In this document: positions 24,965 to 33,019 of the stretch, one piece after another
Layout: each line of letters starts with the position of its first letter
Numbering within the stretch: the first letter of the stretch is position 1
Assembly (NCBI GenBank): GCA_963205115.1
Contig: CAUJHV010000054.1
Span: forward strand, 1-64,000
Direction: 5' to 3'
DNA: 64,000 nucleotides
From: Pseudomonadota bacterium
GTDB taxonomy: Bacteria; Pseudomonadota; Gammaproteobacteria; Burkholderiales; Burkholderiaceae_C
Position numbers and translations under genes: made by a program
The notes under the pieces: generated by a model
Told to the model about the DNA's origin: nothing
What the model saw: only the letters and a program-made list of their open reading frames with translations
The model's database searches: none

Positions 24965-27166
24965 TCAAGCCGCGCGCCGGCGGCCGAGCTTGCGCTCGCC
25001 GACGAGCCATTGGATCAGCGCGGTGGCCATGGACATCAGCACGATCAGCACGGTGCAGTAGGCCAGCGCGACGCCGTAGTCGCCGTTGCCCACGCGGCCG
25101 ATGATGTAGGTCGTGGCCAGTTCGTTCTCGGCGGTGACCAGGAAGATGACCGCCGACACCGTGGTCATGCTGCGCACGAAGCTGTAGACCAGCGCCGCGA
25201 CCAGCGCCGGCTTCAGCAGCGGCAGCACCACGCGCCGCAGCGTGGTCGCCGTGCTGGCGCGCAGCATGGTGCTGGCCTCGTCCAGGTTGCGGTCCAGCTG
25301 CTTGAAGCTGGCCGTGCCGGCGCGCACACCCACCGGCAGGCTGCGGAAGATGAAACACAGCACGATGATCAACGAGGTGCCCGTGAGTTCGAAAGGCGGC
25401 ACGTTGAAGGCCAGGATGTAGCTCACGCCCAGCACCGTGCCCGGTATCGCGAAGGCCAGCAGCGCCGCAAATTCGAAGACCCGCTGCCCCACGAACTGCG
25501 TGCGCGCCAGCAGCCAGCTGATCAACAGACCGATCCCGGCACACACCGGCGCGGCCAGCGCCGCGAGCTTGAGCGTCGTGATCAGCGAGTTCCAGGCCGT
25601 GCCGGCCCACACCAGGCCGTGCGCGCCCCATTGCAGGTCGAAGGCGGTACGGAAATGCGCCATCGTGGGCGTGTAGTCGCGGCCCCAGGTCTGCACGAAG
25701 CCGCCGATGAAGGCGAAGACATAGATGACCAGCGTGAACAGCAGCCATGGGCCCGCCAGGCCCAGCGTCAGCCGGCGGATGCGGTCGGGCAGCGGCAGCG
25801 GCATGCCGGAATCGCCCTTGCCGGTGACGGTGGTGTAGTTCTGCCGGCCCAGCACACGCTGCTGGATCAGGAAGACAACCAGCGCCAGTCCGGTGAGGAT
25901 CAGCGCCAGCGCAGCCGCGCGGCCCTGGTCGTATTGCGCACCGACGATGGCAAAAAAGATGTCGGTGGACAGCACCGCATACGAGCCGCCGACGACGATG
26001 GGGTTGCCGAAATCGGCGATGCTCTCGATGAAACCCACCAGGAAGGCGTTTGCCAGGCCCGGTTTCATCAGCGGCAGCGTCACCGTCATGAAGGTCTGCA
26101 GCCGCGAGGCCCGCAGCGTCTGCGCGGCCTCTTCCAGGCTCGGGCTGATGCCTTGCACCACGCCGCGCATGATCATGAAGGCGATCGGCGTGAAGGCGAA
26201 CATCTGCGACAGCCACACGCCCAGCAGGCCGTAGAACCAGCGCGTGGGCGGAATGCCGAAGGCCCACTCCAGGAACTGGTTGACCAGGCCGGCGCGGCCG
26301 AACAGCAGGATCAGGCCCAGGCCGACCACGAAAGGCGGCGTGATGATGGGCAGCAGCGCCAGCACGTTCAGCGGGCGGCGCATGCGCGGGCTGGCGCGTT
26401 CGGCCAGCAGCGCGACGAAGGTGCCCATGACCGTGGTGCCGGTGGCCGTCAGCAGCGCAAGGAACACCGTGTTCCAGGCCGCGCCGCAGTGCACCCCGCC
26501 GCTGACGCAGCCCAGGCCCCACACACGTTCGTTGAACAGCCGCGCGGCGAAGGCGGCGAATGACAGCCGGCCGTTGTCGTCGAAGAGCGCGCCCACCAGG
26601 CTCTTGGACACGGGCAGCGCGACGAAGAGCAGCAGCAGCCCCCCACACAGCACCACGGCGCTGGCCACGAAGAAGTCGCCACGGAAGTAGCCCAGCCGCG
26701 CGACGCCGGCGCCCAGCAGCATCAGCAACGCCAGCAGCGCCAGCGCGCCGCCGATGCCCATGCCGAACTGCCCTTTCGGGAGTTCACCGAAGGCGGCATT
26801 CAGCGCCTCGAAGGCCCAGCCGGTGGCGCCGATGGCAAAGCCGCTGGCCAGCAGCGCGAGCAGCCCCAGCCCGCTGCCGGTGACCAGCACCCAGCCCTGC
26901 GCCCGCCCAGCCGGCATGCGCCAGGCGAAGGCGGCGGCCAGCAGCCCGGCCAGACCCGACCACAGCCAGGGGCGCTGGTGAACCAGTGCCTGCACGAGCC
27001 CGCTGGCGGTCTCGGCACTGCCGAAGATGCCGGGCAGCGCCTTGAGCAGCGGCATGTCCTGCGGGAAGTACCAGGGCAGCAGCACATAGGCCGCCAGCCC
27101 CAGCAGCAGCCAGCCCAGCACGACCTGGCGCGCCCGCTGCTGCCCGCGGGTGGCAATGGTGGTCAC
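24965..27166 (-). CDS. ABC transporter permease, fused two-domain type (AfuB/FbpB-like)
   Basis: A 733-residue inner-membrane permease made of two fused BPD_transp_1 domains. Each carries an EAA-type coupling loop: EEAAQTLRASRLQTFMTVTLP in the first half (about 380) and DEASTMLRASTATTLRRVVLP in the second (about 650). Extra N-terminal membrane helices make it longer than typical FbpB/SfuB and close to AfuB. The GTG start at 27166 was preferred because AAGGAGGG lies 7 nt upstream; an in-frame ATG at 27184 overlaps that ribosome site. It lies between the binding-protein genes and the ATPase gene in one transcript direction. Confidence 0.88.
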   Translation of the reverse strand: MTTIATRGQQRARQVVLGWLLLGLAAYVLLPWYFPQDMPLLKALPGIFGSAETASGLVQALVHQRPWLWSGLAGLLAAAFAWRMPAGRAQGWVLVTGSGLGLLALLASGFAIGATGWAFEALNAAFGELPKGQFGMGIGGALALLALLMLLGAGVARLGYFRGDFFVASAVVLCGGLLLLFVALPVSKSLVGALFDDNGRLSFAAFAARLFNERVWGLGCVSGGVHCGAAWNTVFLALLTATGTTVMGTFVALLAERASPRMRRPLNVLALLPIITPPFVVGLGLILLFGRAGLVNQFLEWAFGIPPTRWFYGLLGVWLSQMFAFTPIAFMIMRGVVQGISPSLEEAAQTLRASRLQTFMTVTLPLMKPGLANAFLVGFIESIADFGNPIVVGGSYAVLSTDIFFAIVGAQYDQGRAAALALILTGLALVVFLIQQRVLGRQNYTTVTGKGDSGMPLPLPDRIRRLTLGLAGPWLLFTLVIYVFAFIGGFVQTWGRDYTPTMAHFRTAFDLQWGAHGLVWAGTAWNSLITTLKLAALAAPVCAGIGLLISWLLARTQFVGQRVFEFAALLAFAIPGTVLGVSYILAFNVPPFELTGTSLIIVLCFIFRSLPVGVRAGTASFKQLDRNLDEASTMLRASTATTLRRVVLPLLKPALVAALVYSFVRSMTTVSAVIFLVTAENELATTYIIGRVGNGDYGVALAYCTVLIVLMSMATALIQWLVGERKLGRRRAA

Positions 27167-27233
27167 GTCGCTTCCCTCCTTCATGCCAGTGCGCCTGCGG
27201 CGCGGCAGGCGGCTGGCGGGTGTCCTCGGTGGC

Positions 27234-28274
27234 TCAGCGCGGCAGCGCTTCGATCTCGCGCGTCCAGCGGTCGATCAGGCGCTTGCGTTCGGCCGCGCGG
27301 CCGTACTTCTCGAAGTCGTACTTGATCAGGCGCACGCTGTCCATCGACGGGATGCGCGGGTCGGCCTTGAAGGTCTTGTTGGCCGGCACCTGCAGGCTGT
27401 CGACCGTCGCGCCAAGTGCCTGCCCCTGCGGACTCATCAGCCAGTCGTAGTACTTCTGCGCCTCGGCCTTGTTGCGCGCACCCTTGACGCGCGCGATGCC
27501 GCCGATCTCGTAGCCGGTGCCTTCGCAAGGCGCCACGATCTTCACCGGGTAGCCCTTGTGGCGCCAGCCCTCGAAGGTGAACATGAAGCTCACGCCGATG
27601 GCCACCTCGCCCTTCGCGACATTGGGCGCCTGCGCATTGCCGCTGCGTGTGTAGCTGGTCGTGTTGACGTGCAGCTTCTTCAGGTAGTCGAACGCGGCGT
27701 CCTCGCCCATCTGCTGCACGAGCCCGGCCAGGATGGTGTAGGCCGTGCCGCTGGACGCCGGGTGCGAGATCTCGATCTCGCCCTTGTAGGCGGGCTTGAC
27801 CAGATCCGCCCAGCAGCGCGGCTCAGGCAGCTTCTTGCGTGCCAGCAGTTCAGTGTTGAATCCGAAGCCGATGGCGCTGGTGTAGAAGCCGCCCACCATG
27901 TTGCCGCTCATCGCGTACTGGCGCACGCTCCAGGCCTGCAGGTCGTTGATGTAGTCGGGCCGGTAGGCGTCGAGCAGACCGGTGCTGGCCGCCTGCAGGA
28001 AGGGATCGCCCGTGCCGCCCCACCACAGGTCGGTCTTCGGGTTGGCGGCTTCGGCCATCAGCTGCGCGAGCGCCTCGCCGGTGGCCTTGCGCACCTGGTT
28101 GACCTTGATGCCGGTGGCCTTGGAGAACTCGCGCGCCGCGGCCTCGCACCAGGGCTGATCGGTGCTGCAGATGGCGTTGACCACGCCTTGCGCCTGCGCG
28201 GCTGGCGCGGCAGCCAGGCCCAGCAGGACGGCAGTGCCCAGCAACAGGCGCACGCGGGCGGCACTGAGATTCAT
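27234..28274 (-). CDS. ABC transporter periplasmic binding protein (second of two paralogues)
   Basis: A 346-residue extracellular solute-binding protein of the family that contains FbpA and AfuA. It has a Sec signal peptide (MNLSAARVRLLLGTAVLLGL... ending AQA) and a Cys pair near the mature N-terminus (ICSTDQPWC). The NPKTDLWWGGTGDPF and HPASSGTAYTI segments are shared with its neighbour. The paired tyrosines that bind iron in FbpA are not evident in the C-terminal half, where the equivalent region reads SYTRSG. ATG 28274 follows GGAGG by 11 nt; a GTG is just upstream. An organic phosphate ligand is more likely than iron, by inference. Confidence 0.88.
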   Translation of the reverse strand: MNLSAARVRLLLGTAVLLGLAAAPAAQAQGVVNAICSTDQPWCEAAAREFSKATGIKVNQVRKATGEALAQLMAEAANPKTDLWWGGTGDPFLQAASTGLLDAYRPDYINDLQAWSVRQYAMSGNMVGGFYTSAIGFGFNTELLARKKLPEPRCWADLVKPAYKGEIEISHPASSGTAYTILAGLVQQMGEDAAFDYLKKLHVNTTSYTRSGNAQAPNVAKGEVAIGVSFMFTFEGWRHKGYPVKIVAPCEGTGYEIGGIARVKGARNKAEAQKYYDWLMSPQGQALGATVDSLQVPANKTFKADPRIPSMDSVRLIKYDFEKYGRAAERKRLIDRWTREIEALPR

Positions 28275-28296
28275 CACAAGACCTCCTCCGGGCGCG

Positions 28297-29325
28297 TCAC
28301 CGCGGCAGCGAATTGACTTCCTTCTCCCAGCGCGAGATCAGCCGCCGGCGCTCGGCGCTGGCGCCGTACTTGGCGTAGTCGTAGTTGATGAACTTGATCT
28401 TCTTGAAGTCCGGCACGCGCGGGTCGACCTTGGCGGACTTGTTGGACGGCAGCTGGAACTGCTTGGCCGCGGCGCCCATCTCCTGGGCCGCGCCGGTGAG
28501 CGCCCATTCGTAGAACTTCTTGGCATTGTCGAGGTTGCGCGCGCCCTTCATGATCGACATCGAGCCGATCTCCGCGCCCGTGCCATCGCTGGGCGTGATG
28601 GTCTCGATCGGAAAGCCCTGCATCTTCTCGCCCGGGCCGTCGTGCACGAAGCTGATGCTGACCGTGGTCTCGCCGCGCGCGGCGGCCTTGATCGGGCCGG
28701 TACCCGAGCGCGTGTACTGGCTGATGTTCTTGTGCAGCGCCTTCATGTAATCGAAGGCCTTCTCTTCGCCCATCAGCTGCACCAGCGTGGCCACCATCGT
28801 GTAGGCCGTGCCGCTGGACGCCGGGTTGGCCACCTGGATCTCACCCTTGAGCGCCGGGTTGAGCAGGTCGGCCCAGGTCTGCGGCGCCTTGAGCTTCTTC
28901 TTGGCGAGCAGCTCGGTGTTGTAGCCGAAGCCCAGCGGGCCGCTGTAGATGCCTACGGTCTTGTAGGCGCTCTGCTGCGCCTGCTGCTGCGCCCAGGCGT
29001 GCAGCTGCGGCAGGGAGGGCGACTTGTATTCCATCGACAGGCCCTGCTCGGCCGCCTGCAGATGCGGGTCGCCCGTGCCACCGAACCACACGTCGGTCTT
29101 GGGGTTGGCCTTCTCGGCGATGAGCTGCGCCAGCGCCTCGCCCGAACCTTTCAACGACATGTTGACCTTGATGCCCGTGGTCTTGGCAAACACGGTCTGG
29201 ATCATGTTGCACCACTCGGCCTGCACCGAGCAGATCACATTGAGCTGCCCGCCGTCCTGGGCAAAGGCGGGGCTGGTCAGGGCCAGAGCCGTGGCGGCGG
29301 CAGCCGCCAGGGAATGCATGCGCAT
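28297..29325 (-). CDS. ABC transporter periplasmic binding protein (first of two paralogues, AfuA-like)
   Basis: A 342-residue extracellular solute-binding protein with a clear Sec signal peptide (ending SPAFA). It is a close paralogue of the next gene: both share a Cys pair (VICSVQAEWC), GEALAQLIAEKANPKTDVWF, NPASSGTAYTM and the C-terminal KYGASAERRRLISRW. FbpA-style paired iron-binding tyrosines are not seen. Start ATG 29325 has GGAGG about 8 nt upstream. It is the first gene of binding protein-binding protein-permease-ATPase and is transcribed away from zwf across a region holding a HexR-type palindrome. Together these favour a sugar-phosphate importer of the AfuABC type, which remains to be tested. 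Confidence 0.88.
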   Translation of the reverse strand: MRMHSLAAAAATALALTSPAFAQDGGQLNVICSVQAEWCNMIQTVFAKTTGIKVNMSLKGSGEALAQLIAEKANPKTDVWFGGTGDPHLQAAEQGLSMEYKSPSLPQLHAWAQQQAQQSAYKTVGIYSGPLGFGYNTELLAKKKLKAPQTWADLLNPALKGEIQVANPASSGTAYTMVATLVQLMGEEKAFDYMKALHKNISQYTRSGTGPIKAAARGETTVSISFVHDGPGEKMQGFPIETITPSDGTGAEIGSMSIMKGARNLDNAKKFYEWALTGAAQEMGAAAKQFQLPSNKSAKVDPRVPDFKKIKFINYDYAKYGASAERRRLISRWEKEVNSLPR

Positions 29326-29382
29326 GGAAACGCCTCCGAGAGTCAGATGGGTTGATCCTAGCCCTGCCAACGCGCGGGTTCC

Positions 29383-29400
29383 GTCCCGGCAGGACGGGAC
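29383..29400. promoter_or_regulatory. Inverted repeat upstream of the binding-protein operon
   Basis: GTCCCG (29383-29388) and CGGGAC (29395-29400) form a perfect 6-nt inverted repeat with a 6-nt spacer, about 58 nt upstream of the binding-protein start. It lies just above a possible -10 (TAGGAT on the minus strand, about 29353-29358). It could be an operator for the importer operon or only a GC-rich hairpin. No known regulator motif is matched. Confidence 0.3.
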
Positions 29401-29438
29401 AAACCCGATCCGCCACCGCCTGCGGACCGCCGTGACCG

Positions 29439-29467
29439 TTGACCGGGCGAAGAAACTCCTGCAACAT
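29439..29467 (+). promoter_or_regulatory. Possible zwf promoter
   Basis: TTGACC (29439-29444) and CAACAT (29462-29467) are separated by 17 nt. The -35 is good and the -10 weak. A start about 29474 would fall at the edge of the HexR-type palindrome (29474-29488), which suits repression by HexR. This is a pattern match only. Confidence 0.35.
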
Positions 29468-29473
29468 CGCGGC

Positions 29474-29488
29474 CGTAACTAAATTACA
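29474..29488. promoter_or_regulatory. Probable HexR operator
   Basis: CGTAACTAAATTACA is a near-perfect inverted repeat (GTAA...TTAC). It differs at two positions from the HexR consensus known from gammaproteobacteria (TGTAATTAAATTACA). It stands in the 209-nt divergent region between the binding-protein operon and zwf, 47 nt before the zwf start, and hexR itself follows zwf. The A+T-rich run stands out from the surrounding GC-rich DNA. HexR normally represses and is released by 2-keto-3-deoxy-6-phosphogluconate. Confidence 0.7.
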
Positions 29489-29534
29489 TGTCGAGCCAGG
29501 CCGACCCACGGATCGGAGCGCTCGGCGCGCAGCC

Positions 29535-30980
29535 ATGTCATTCGACCTCGTCCTGTTCGGCGGCACCGGAGACCTCACCTGGCGCAAGCTGATGCCTGCG
29601 CTGTTCCAGGCCTTCCGCCACGGCAAACTCCCCGCCGGCGGGCGCATCCTCGCGGTCGCGCGCGACGAGCGCAGTGACGACGAATACCGCGCCTTCATCC
29701 GCGCCAAGTTCGCCGACGTCGACCCCTCCAAGCAGCCCAGCGACGAGGAGTTCGCCGCCTTTGCGCAAGCCCTGCACTACCGGCGCATGGACCTGTCGCA
29801 GCCGGAACACTACGCGGGCCTGAAGCAGTGGCTGGACGAGCGCGGCGCCGAGACGGTGGTGCTCTTTCTGGCCACCAGCCCGCACCTGTTCATGCCCATC
29901 TGCGCGCAGCTGGGCACGGCGGGCATCAATGGGCCCAACGTGCGCGTGGTGCTGGAAAAGCCGCTGGGCCACGACCTGGCCAGCGCGCAGGAGATCAACC
30001 GCGTCGTGCGCGCCTCCTTCACCGAGCGGCAGGCCCTGCGCATCGACCACTACCTGGGCAAGCCGGCGGTGCAGAACCTGTCGGCGCTGCGCTTCGGCAA
30101 CGCGCTGTTCGAGCCGCTGTGGAAGCGCGAGAGCATCGCCAACATCCAGATCACGCTGGCCGAGGCCATCGGCGTGGGCACGCGGGGCGACTTCTACGAC
30201 CGCACCGGCGCGCTGCGCGACATGGTGCAGAACCACGCGCTGCAACTGCTGACGATGATCGCCATGGAGCCGCCGTCCAGCAGCGACGCCGACGCGATCC
30301 GCGACGAGAAGCTCAAGGTCCTGAAATCCCTCAAGCCCTTCACGGCCGAGACGGTGGCGCGCGATGTGGTGCGCGGGCAATACAAGGCCGGCACGGTGGA
30401 CGGCGCCCCCGTCAAGGGCTATCTCGAGGAGGTGAAGGTGCCCGGCGACAGCCGCACCGAAACCTTCGTCGCGCTGCGCACCGAGGTGCAGAACTGGCGC
30501 TGGGCCGGCGTGCCCTTCTACCTGCGCACGGGCAAGCGGCTTCCCGGGCGCGATGCGCAGATCGTCGTCAATTTCCGGCCCGTGCCGCACCCGATCTTTC
30601 CGGGCGCCAACCGCGCCAACAAGTTGGTGATCAAGCTGCAGCCGGAAGACGGCCTGGAGCTGCACCTGCTGGCCGCCAAGGGCAGCGGCACCAACGAGAT
30701 GCTGGTGCCGGTCAAGCTCGATCTGGACTTCGACCGCGCATTCTCCAGTGAACGCGTGGGCGCCTACGAGCGCCTGCTGCTGGACGCCATCGCGGGCCGG
30801 TTGAACCTCTTCGTGCGCAGCGACGAGCAGGAGCAGGCCTGGCGCTGGGTCGAGCCGATCCTGAAGATGTGGGCCGAGGACCCCAACGGCCCGCGCACCT
30901 ACGCCGCCGGCAGCTGGGGACCTCCCGCGTCCAGCGCGATGGTCGCGCGCGATGGCTGCGCGTGGGACGAAGAACAATAG
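29535..30980 (+). CDS. zwf: Glucose-6-phosphate 1-dehydrogenase
   Basis: A 481-residue enzyme oxidising glucose 6-phosphate to 6-phosphogluconolactone with NAD(P)+. The nucleotide-binding N-terminus is FGGTGDLTWRKLMPAL, and the active-site hexapeptide DHYLGK is at residues 171-176, with EKPLGHDL before it. ATG 29535 directly precedes the Rossmann strand. It is the first gene of zwf-hexR, is divergent from the ABC importer, and has a HexR-type operator upstream. It supplies the Entner-Doudoroff and oxidative pentose phosphate routes; edd and eda are not in this window. Confidence 0.97.
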   Translation: MSFDLVLFGGTGDLTWRKLMPALFQAFRHGKLPAGGRILAVARDERSDDEYRAFIRAKFADVDPSKQPSDEEFAAFAQALHYRRMDLSQPEHYAGLKQWLDERGAETVVLFLATSPHLFMPICAQLGTAGINGPNVRVVLEKPLGHDLASAQEINRVVRASFTERQALRIDHYLGKPAVQNLSALRFGNALFEPLWKRESIANIQITLAEAIGVGTRGDFYDRTGALRDMVQNHALQLLTMIAMEPPSSSDADAIRDEKLKVLKSLKPFTAETVARDVVRGQYKAGTVDGAPVKGYLEEVKVPGDSRTETFVALRTEVQNWRWAGVPFYLRTGKRLPGRDAQIVVNFRPVPHPIFPGANRANKLVIKLQPEDGLELHLLAAKGSGTNEMLVPVKLDLDFDRAFSSERVGAYERLLLDAIAGRLNLFVRSDEQEQAWRWVEPILKMWAEDPNGPRTYAAGSWGPPASSAMVARDGCAWDEEQ

Positions 30981-31006
30981 CGGCGTCTGCATCGCCGCTC
31001 CTGCGC

Positions 31007-31924
31007 ATGACCTCGCCGCCGTCGCCACCGCTCACTACCAGCACCGAACCCGTGATGCTCGACCGCGTGCGCGCGGCGATGCCCGCGCTGCCGCCGGCCG
31101 AACAGCGTGTCGCGCGGCTGCTGCTGAGCGACGCGCGCAGCTTCGCGACGCTGCCCGTCGTCGAACTGGCCGAGCGCGCCGGCGTCAGCAAGCCCACCGT
31201 CGTGCGTTTCTGCCGCAGCGTGGGTTACGACGGTCTGGCCGATTTCAAGCTCAAGCTCGCCGGCAGCGTCAACGAAGGCGTGCCCTTCGTGCACCGGTCG
31301 GTCGACAGCGACGACAAACCCGGCGACCTGATCATCAAGGTCATCGACAACGCCGTCAGCGCGCTGCTGAAGTACCGCAACGCGGCCGCCGGTCATGCGG
31401 TCGAGCGCGCCATCGCGGCACTCGTGCAGGCCGGCCGGCAGCAGCGGCGCATCGAGTTCTACGGCGTGGGCAATTCCGGCATCGTCGCGCAGGACGCGCA
31501 GCACAAGTTCTTCCGCCTGGGCGTCAGCGCCCACGCCGTCAGCGACGGCCACGTGCAGGTCATGAGCGCCACGATGCTGCAGCCCGGCGACTGCGCGGTC
31601 ATCATCAGCAATTCCGGGCGAAGCCGCGACCTGTTCGACGTGGCCGAGATCGCGCAGCGCAAGGGCGCCACCGTCATCGTCATCACCGCCAGCGGCTCAC
31701 CGCTGGCGCATCTGGCGCAGCAGCCCGGACACGTGCTGCTGGCCGCGGACCATCCGGAAGACTGGGACCGCTACAGCCCGATGGTCAGCCGCTTGCTGCA
31801 CCTGATCATCATCGACATCCTGACCACCGGCGTGGCACTGCGGATGGATGGTCAGGCGCTGCAGCCGATGCTGCAGGAGATCAAGCGCAACCTGCGCACC
31901 CGGCGCTATACGCCGTCGAATTGA
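31007..31924 (+). CDS. hexR: RpiR-family transcriptional regulator HexR
   Basis: A 305-residue regulator. The N-terminal helix-turn-helix (about 20-95) includes VVELAERAGVSKPTVVRFCRS and the C-terminal SIS sugar-phosphate-binding domain (about 140-290) includes YGVGNSGIVAQDAQHKFFRLG and ISNSGRSRDLFD. HexR proteins repress zwf and Entner-Doudoroff genes and respond to 2-keto-3-deoxy-6-phosphogluconate. The gene follows zwf after 26 nt and matches the HexR-type palindrome upstream of zwf, so autoregulation is likely. ATG 31007 is used; ATG 31055 (MLDRVRAAM) is an equally possible start. Confidence 0.9.
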   Translation: MTSPPSPPLTTSTEPVMLDRVRAAMPALPPAEQRVARLLLSDARSFATLPVVELAERAGVSKPTVVRFCRSVGYDGLADFKLKLAGSVNEGVPFVHRSVDSDDKPGDLIIKVIDNAVSALLKYRNAAAGHAVERAIAALVQAGRQQRRIEFYGVGNSGIVAQDAQHKFFRLGVSAHAVSDGHVQVMSATMLQPGDCAVIISNSGRSRDLFDVAEIAQRKGATVIVITASGSPLAHLAQQPGHVLLAADHPEDWDRYSPMVSRLLHLIIIDILTTGVALRMDGQALQPMLQEIKRNLRTRRYTPSN

Positions 31925-31999
31925 TGCCCGGTGCGGCGATGCCGCTCGGGTGATGGGTCGTCACAGACCCGGCGCGGCGGCACGGCCGCGCGCCAACCA
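31925..31999. terminator. Convergent hexR/mlaB intergenic hairpins
   Basis: This 75-nt gap between convergent hexR and mlaB contains several hairpins: CCCG/CGGG enclosing GCGGC-GAT-GCCGC at 31927-31950, and GGGTC/GACCC at 31955-31970. None is followed by a clear T-run, so they may act as a bidirectional terminator or simply reflect high GC content. Confidence 0.4.
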
Positions 32000-32290
32000 T
32001 CAGGCGGGCGACAGCCCCAGCAGACCGTCCACGCCGTAAAGCGCGGCCAGTTGCGACAGCTTGGCCGGCGGGTTGGCAATGGCCAGGCGCGAGCCGCGCG
32101 ACTGGCACGTGCGGCTGGCATCCAGCAGCACGGCCAGCACCGAGGTATCGAACTCGCGCAAGGCGCCCGCGTCCACCGTGAAGGGCTGCGAGCCCGGGGC
32201 CTGCGCCAGGGCTGCCTGCGTCTGGGCGTGCGCTGCAGCCGCCACCGCCATGGTCAGCTGTGCCGGCAGTGCAAAGGCGCTGGTTGTCAT
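32000..32290 (-). CDS. mlaB: STAS-domain protein MlaB
   Basis: A 96-residue STAS-domain protein, last gene of the mla operon. ALREFDTSVLAVLLDASRTCQSRG contains the STAS loop with the conserved DTSVLAVLL region before helix 2, as in MlaB, which binds the ATPase MlaF and is needed for assembly and activity of the MlaFEDB complex at the inner membrane. Start ATG 32290 lies 20 nt after the mlaC stop. Confidence 0.85.
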   Translation of the reverse strand: MTTSAFALPAQLTMAVAAAAHAQTQAALAQAPGSQPFTVDAGALREFDTSVLAVLLDASRTCQSRGSRLAIANPPAKLSQLAALYGVDGLLGLSPA

Positions 32291-32310
32291 GGTGGCGGCG
32301 TCCGGGCGGA

Positions 32311-32928
32311 TCACTTGCCGCCAGCGGCGGCCTTCTTGTTCAGATCCGCCAGGTTGGCGATCAGCGCGTCGATCCCGTTGTTCGACGCGATCGGCGAGAA
32401 CTGCGACTTGAAGCTCGTATCGGCCAGCCACACGCCCAGCACGTTCACGTCGTAGATCTTCCAGCCGGCGGGCTTCTTTTCCATGCGGTAGTCGAGCTGG
32501 ATGGGGTCGCCTTTGCCCTTGATCTCGGTGCGCACGACCACTTCGGTGGCATCCGCGGGGGCGCGCAAGGGCTTGAGCTGGACCGTCTGGTCATGCACCT
32601 GCGTCAAGGCACCGGAATAGGTGCGCACCAACAGGACCTTGAATTCGTCCTGCAGCCGCTGCTTCTGCGCATCGGTCGCTTCGCGCCAGGGGCGGCCCAC
32701 GGCGATGGCCGTCATGCGCGCGAAATCGACGTGCGGCATGACCTTGGAATCGACCAGGCTCATGATCTTGTTGATATTGCCGGCCTGGATGTCCTTGTCG
32801 GACTTGACCGTATCGATCACTTCGGTGGAGACCTGGCGCACCAGGGCATCGGGCGCGGTCTGCGCAAAGGCCGCCGTGGTCAGGGCCGCCACGGACAGGG
32901 TCAGGACCGTCAGAATTCGCTTGAACAT
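32311..32928 (-). CDS. mlaC: Periplasmic phospholipid-binding protein MlaC
   Basis: A 205-residue periplasmic protein with signal peptide (MFKRILTVLTLSVAALTTAAFA). It has the MlaC/Ttg2D layout: TEVIDTVKSDKDI, KVMPHVDFARMTAIAVG, and VNVLGVWLADTSFKSQFSPI near the end. MlaC carries phospholipids between the outer-membrane MlaA and inner-membrane MlaFEDB. Start ATG 32928 was chosen over an earlier frame extension because it begins the signal peptide. It follows mlaA by 91 nt and is followed by mlaB after 20 nt. Confidence 0.93.
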   Translation of the reverse strand: MFKRILTVLTLSVAALTTAAFAQTAPDALVRQVSTEVIDTVKSDKDIQAGNINKIMSLVDSKVMPHVDFARMTAIAVGRPWREATDAQKQRLQDEFKVLLVRTYSGALTQVHDQTVQLKPLRAPADATEVVVRTEIKGKGDPIQLDYRMEKKPAGWKIYDVNVLGVWLADTSFKSQFSPIASNNGIDALIANLADLNKKAAAGGK

Positions 32929-33019
32929 CGTTTCCTTCACTTCCTGGTGACGGTGGCTCATGGCCACCTGAGGCATTTAACGCAGCCATCGCCCGGTCGG
33001 TTCACCGGGGGCTGTCGGA

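Noticed and set aside
23827..29325. Annotation of the ABC importer as a ferric iron (Fbp/Sfu) system
   Set aside because: The binding proteins show no visible FbpA-type paired tyrosines, no iron-regulated (Fur-like) site is seen upstream, and the neighbours are sugar-phosphate genes. Iron is kept only as an alternative.
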